Of a stretch of 64,000 bases of DNA, positions 63,071 to 64,000 are shown one piece after another; within the stretch, counting starts at the first letter, position 1, and each line of letters opens with the position of its first letter. The position numbers and the translations under genes were made by a program. The notes beneath the pieces were generated by a model. That model searched no databases, was not told where the DNA came from, and was given only the letters and a program-made list of their open reading frames with translations. Origin of the DNA: Flavobacterium jumunjinense (GTDB lineage: Bacteria; Bacteroidota; Bacteroidia; Flavobacteriales; Flavobacteriaceae); assembly GCF_021650975.2 (NCBI RefSeq), contig NZ_CP091285.1, positions 2,976,001-3,040,000 of the forward strand, given 5' to 3'.

Positions 63071-64000
63071 ATGTTAGAGCAAGATCAATATACCGAAGAC
63101 AATATACGTTCCCTCGATTGGAAAGAGCATATTCGTATGCGTCCAGGAATGTACATTGGAAAACTAGGAGATGGTTCATCACCCGATGATGGTATTTATA
63201 TACTTCTTAAAGAAGTTATGGATAACTGTATCGATGAATTTGTAATGGGTGCTGGAAAAACCATAGAAGTAACCATAAAAGATAAATTGGTAACCGTTCG
63301 CGATTACGGACGTGGAATTCCACTTGGAAAAGTGATAGATGTGGTTTCCAAGATGAATACTGGAGGTAAATATGACTCGAAAGCCTTTAAAAAATCAGTA
63401 GGTTTAAATGGAGTAGGTACAAAAGCAGTAAATGCACTCTCTAATTTCTTTAGAGTAGAATCAGTTCGTGATAATCAACAAAAAGCTGCTGAATTTTCTG
63501 CGGGTAATCTAACTTCTGAAGAAGAAGTAATAGAAACCACAAAACGAAAAGGTACAAAAGTGTCTTTTATTGCCGATGATACAATTTTTAAAAATTATAA
63601 GTTTCGTAATGAGTACATCATTAAGATGCTTAAGAATTACTGTTATTTAAATCGTGGTTTAACCATCATTTATAACGGTGAGAAATTTGTTTCGGAACAT
63701 GGTTTAAAAGATTTATTAGAAGAGAATATTGCAGAAGAAGATATGGTATATCCAATCATTCATCTTGAAGGTGAGGATATCGAAATAGCAATTACACATA
63801 GTAAAACTCAATATTCAGAAGAATATCATTCTTTTGTAAACGGACAAAATACAACGCAAGGTGGAACACATTTAAGTGCGTTTCGTGAAGCAATAGTAAG
63901 AGCTATAAAAGAATTCTATAATAAAAGTTTTGAGGCTTCCGATGTAAGAAAATCGATTGTTTCCGCAGTAGCTATTAAAGTTGAAGAACCCGTTTTTGAA
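63071..64000 (+). CDS. parE: DNA topoisomerase IV subunit B (3' end outside window)
   Basis: ATPase subunit of a type IIA topoisomerase that decatenates daughter chromosomes. The window holds the first 310 codons: N-terminal [19 protein letters not shown], the ATP-binding EVMDNCIDE (Glu and Asn), VRDYGRGIP, and [14 protein letters not shown] (lid), then the transducer domain with [16 protein letters not shown]. The N-terminal pattern and the short segment before RMRPGMYIG fit ParE more than GyrB of this phylum; the final assignment needs the C-terminus. The start ATG is at 63071. Confidence 0.9.
   Translation, partial: MLEQDQYTEDNIRSLDWKEHIRMRPGMYIGKLGDGSSPDDGIYILLKEVMDNCIDEFVMGAGKTIEVTIKDKLVTVRDYGRGIPLGKVIDVVSKMNTGGKYDSKAFKKSVGLNGVGTKAVNALSNFFRVESVRDNQQKAAEFSAGNLTSEEEVIETTKRKGTKVSFIADDTIFKNYKFRNEYIIKMLKNYCYLNRGLTIIYNGEKFVSEHGLKDLLEENIAEEDMVYPIIHLEGEDIEIAITHSKTQYSEEYHSFVNGQNTTQGGTHLSAFREAIVRAIKEFYNKSFEASDVRKSIVSAVAIKVEEPVFE

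Overview
The window is AT-rich chromosomal DNA from a member of the Bacteroidota, almost certainly the family Flavobacteriaceae (Flavobacterium or a close relative). The support is mutually consistent: promoters of the Bacteroidota type (TTTG, about 19-20 bp, TAnnTTTG), proteins with type IX secretion (T9SS) C-terminal sorting domains of types A and B, a GldI gliding-motility lipoprotein, a LytS/LytTR pair, a SusC-like TonB-dependent receptor, and housekeeping genes (rimO, proS, rpsT, typA, folE, serC, ychF, parE) with flavobacterial neighbourhoods.

Layout. 1-2.4 kb: 3' part of a TPR sensor histidine kinase and its LytTR response regulator. 2.5-5.5 kb: small proteins (a DUF6882 protein, a pterin carbinolamine dehydratase, a DUF465 protein). 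5.6-10.4 kb: a minus-strand block with an SbtA-like bicarbonate permease, a Sua5/YrdC protein, a zinc-ribbon DUF6671 protein and isocitrate dehydrogenase, facing a divergent LysR regulator. 11.6-14 kb: a YdjM-like membrane protein and rimO. 14.1-15.5 kb: one complete IS4-family insertion sequence with 19-bp inverted repeats and a 9-bp target duplication. 15.6-22.4 kb: a FadL-like porin, a Trp/Tyr/Gly-rich lipoprotein, proS, three tRNA-Glu genes, rpsT and typA. 23-27 kb: three peptidyl-prolyl isomerases including GldI, and a DHH phosphoesterase. 27-31.2 kb: two tandem choice-of-anchor-L T9SS type B proteins. 31-42.5 kb: two ABC modules, folE, a run of small membrane proteins, serA-serC, a LuxC-type acyl-CoA reductase and a ferredoxin.

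43.8-50.9 kb is the most interesting region. An ECF-type sigma factor and a membrane TPR protein that looks like an anti-sigma factor are divergent from a subtilisin-like lipoprotein protease, a TPR-CHAT (caspase-like) protein predicted to be periplasmic and C-terminally anchored, and a T9SS cargo protein. A bipartite motif, TTGGGTAAT-N13-ACACACT, occurs with identical spacing upstream of the protease and of the T9SS cargo gene, and I found it nowhere else in the window by eye. I propose an envelope proteolysis-to-sigma-factor circuit; the genes and motif are seen, the circuit is inferred.

51-64 kb: a T9SS metallophosphoesterase, a TonB receptor, ychF, small lipoproteins, a DUF2459 protein, and a membrane-anchored PhoB-type winged-helix regulator. 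The regulator's reading frame is broken by one base, exactly at a slippery A AAA AAG. Three TGTC repeats spaced 11 bp apart, resembling a Pho box, lie in its promoter region. The window ends inside parE.
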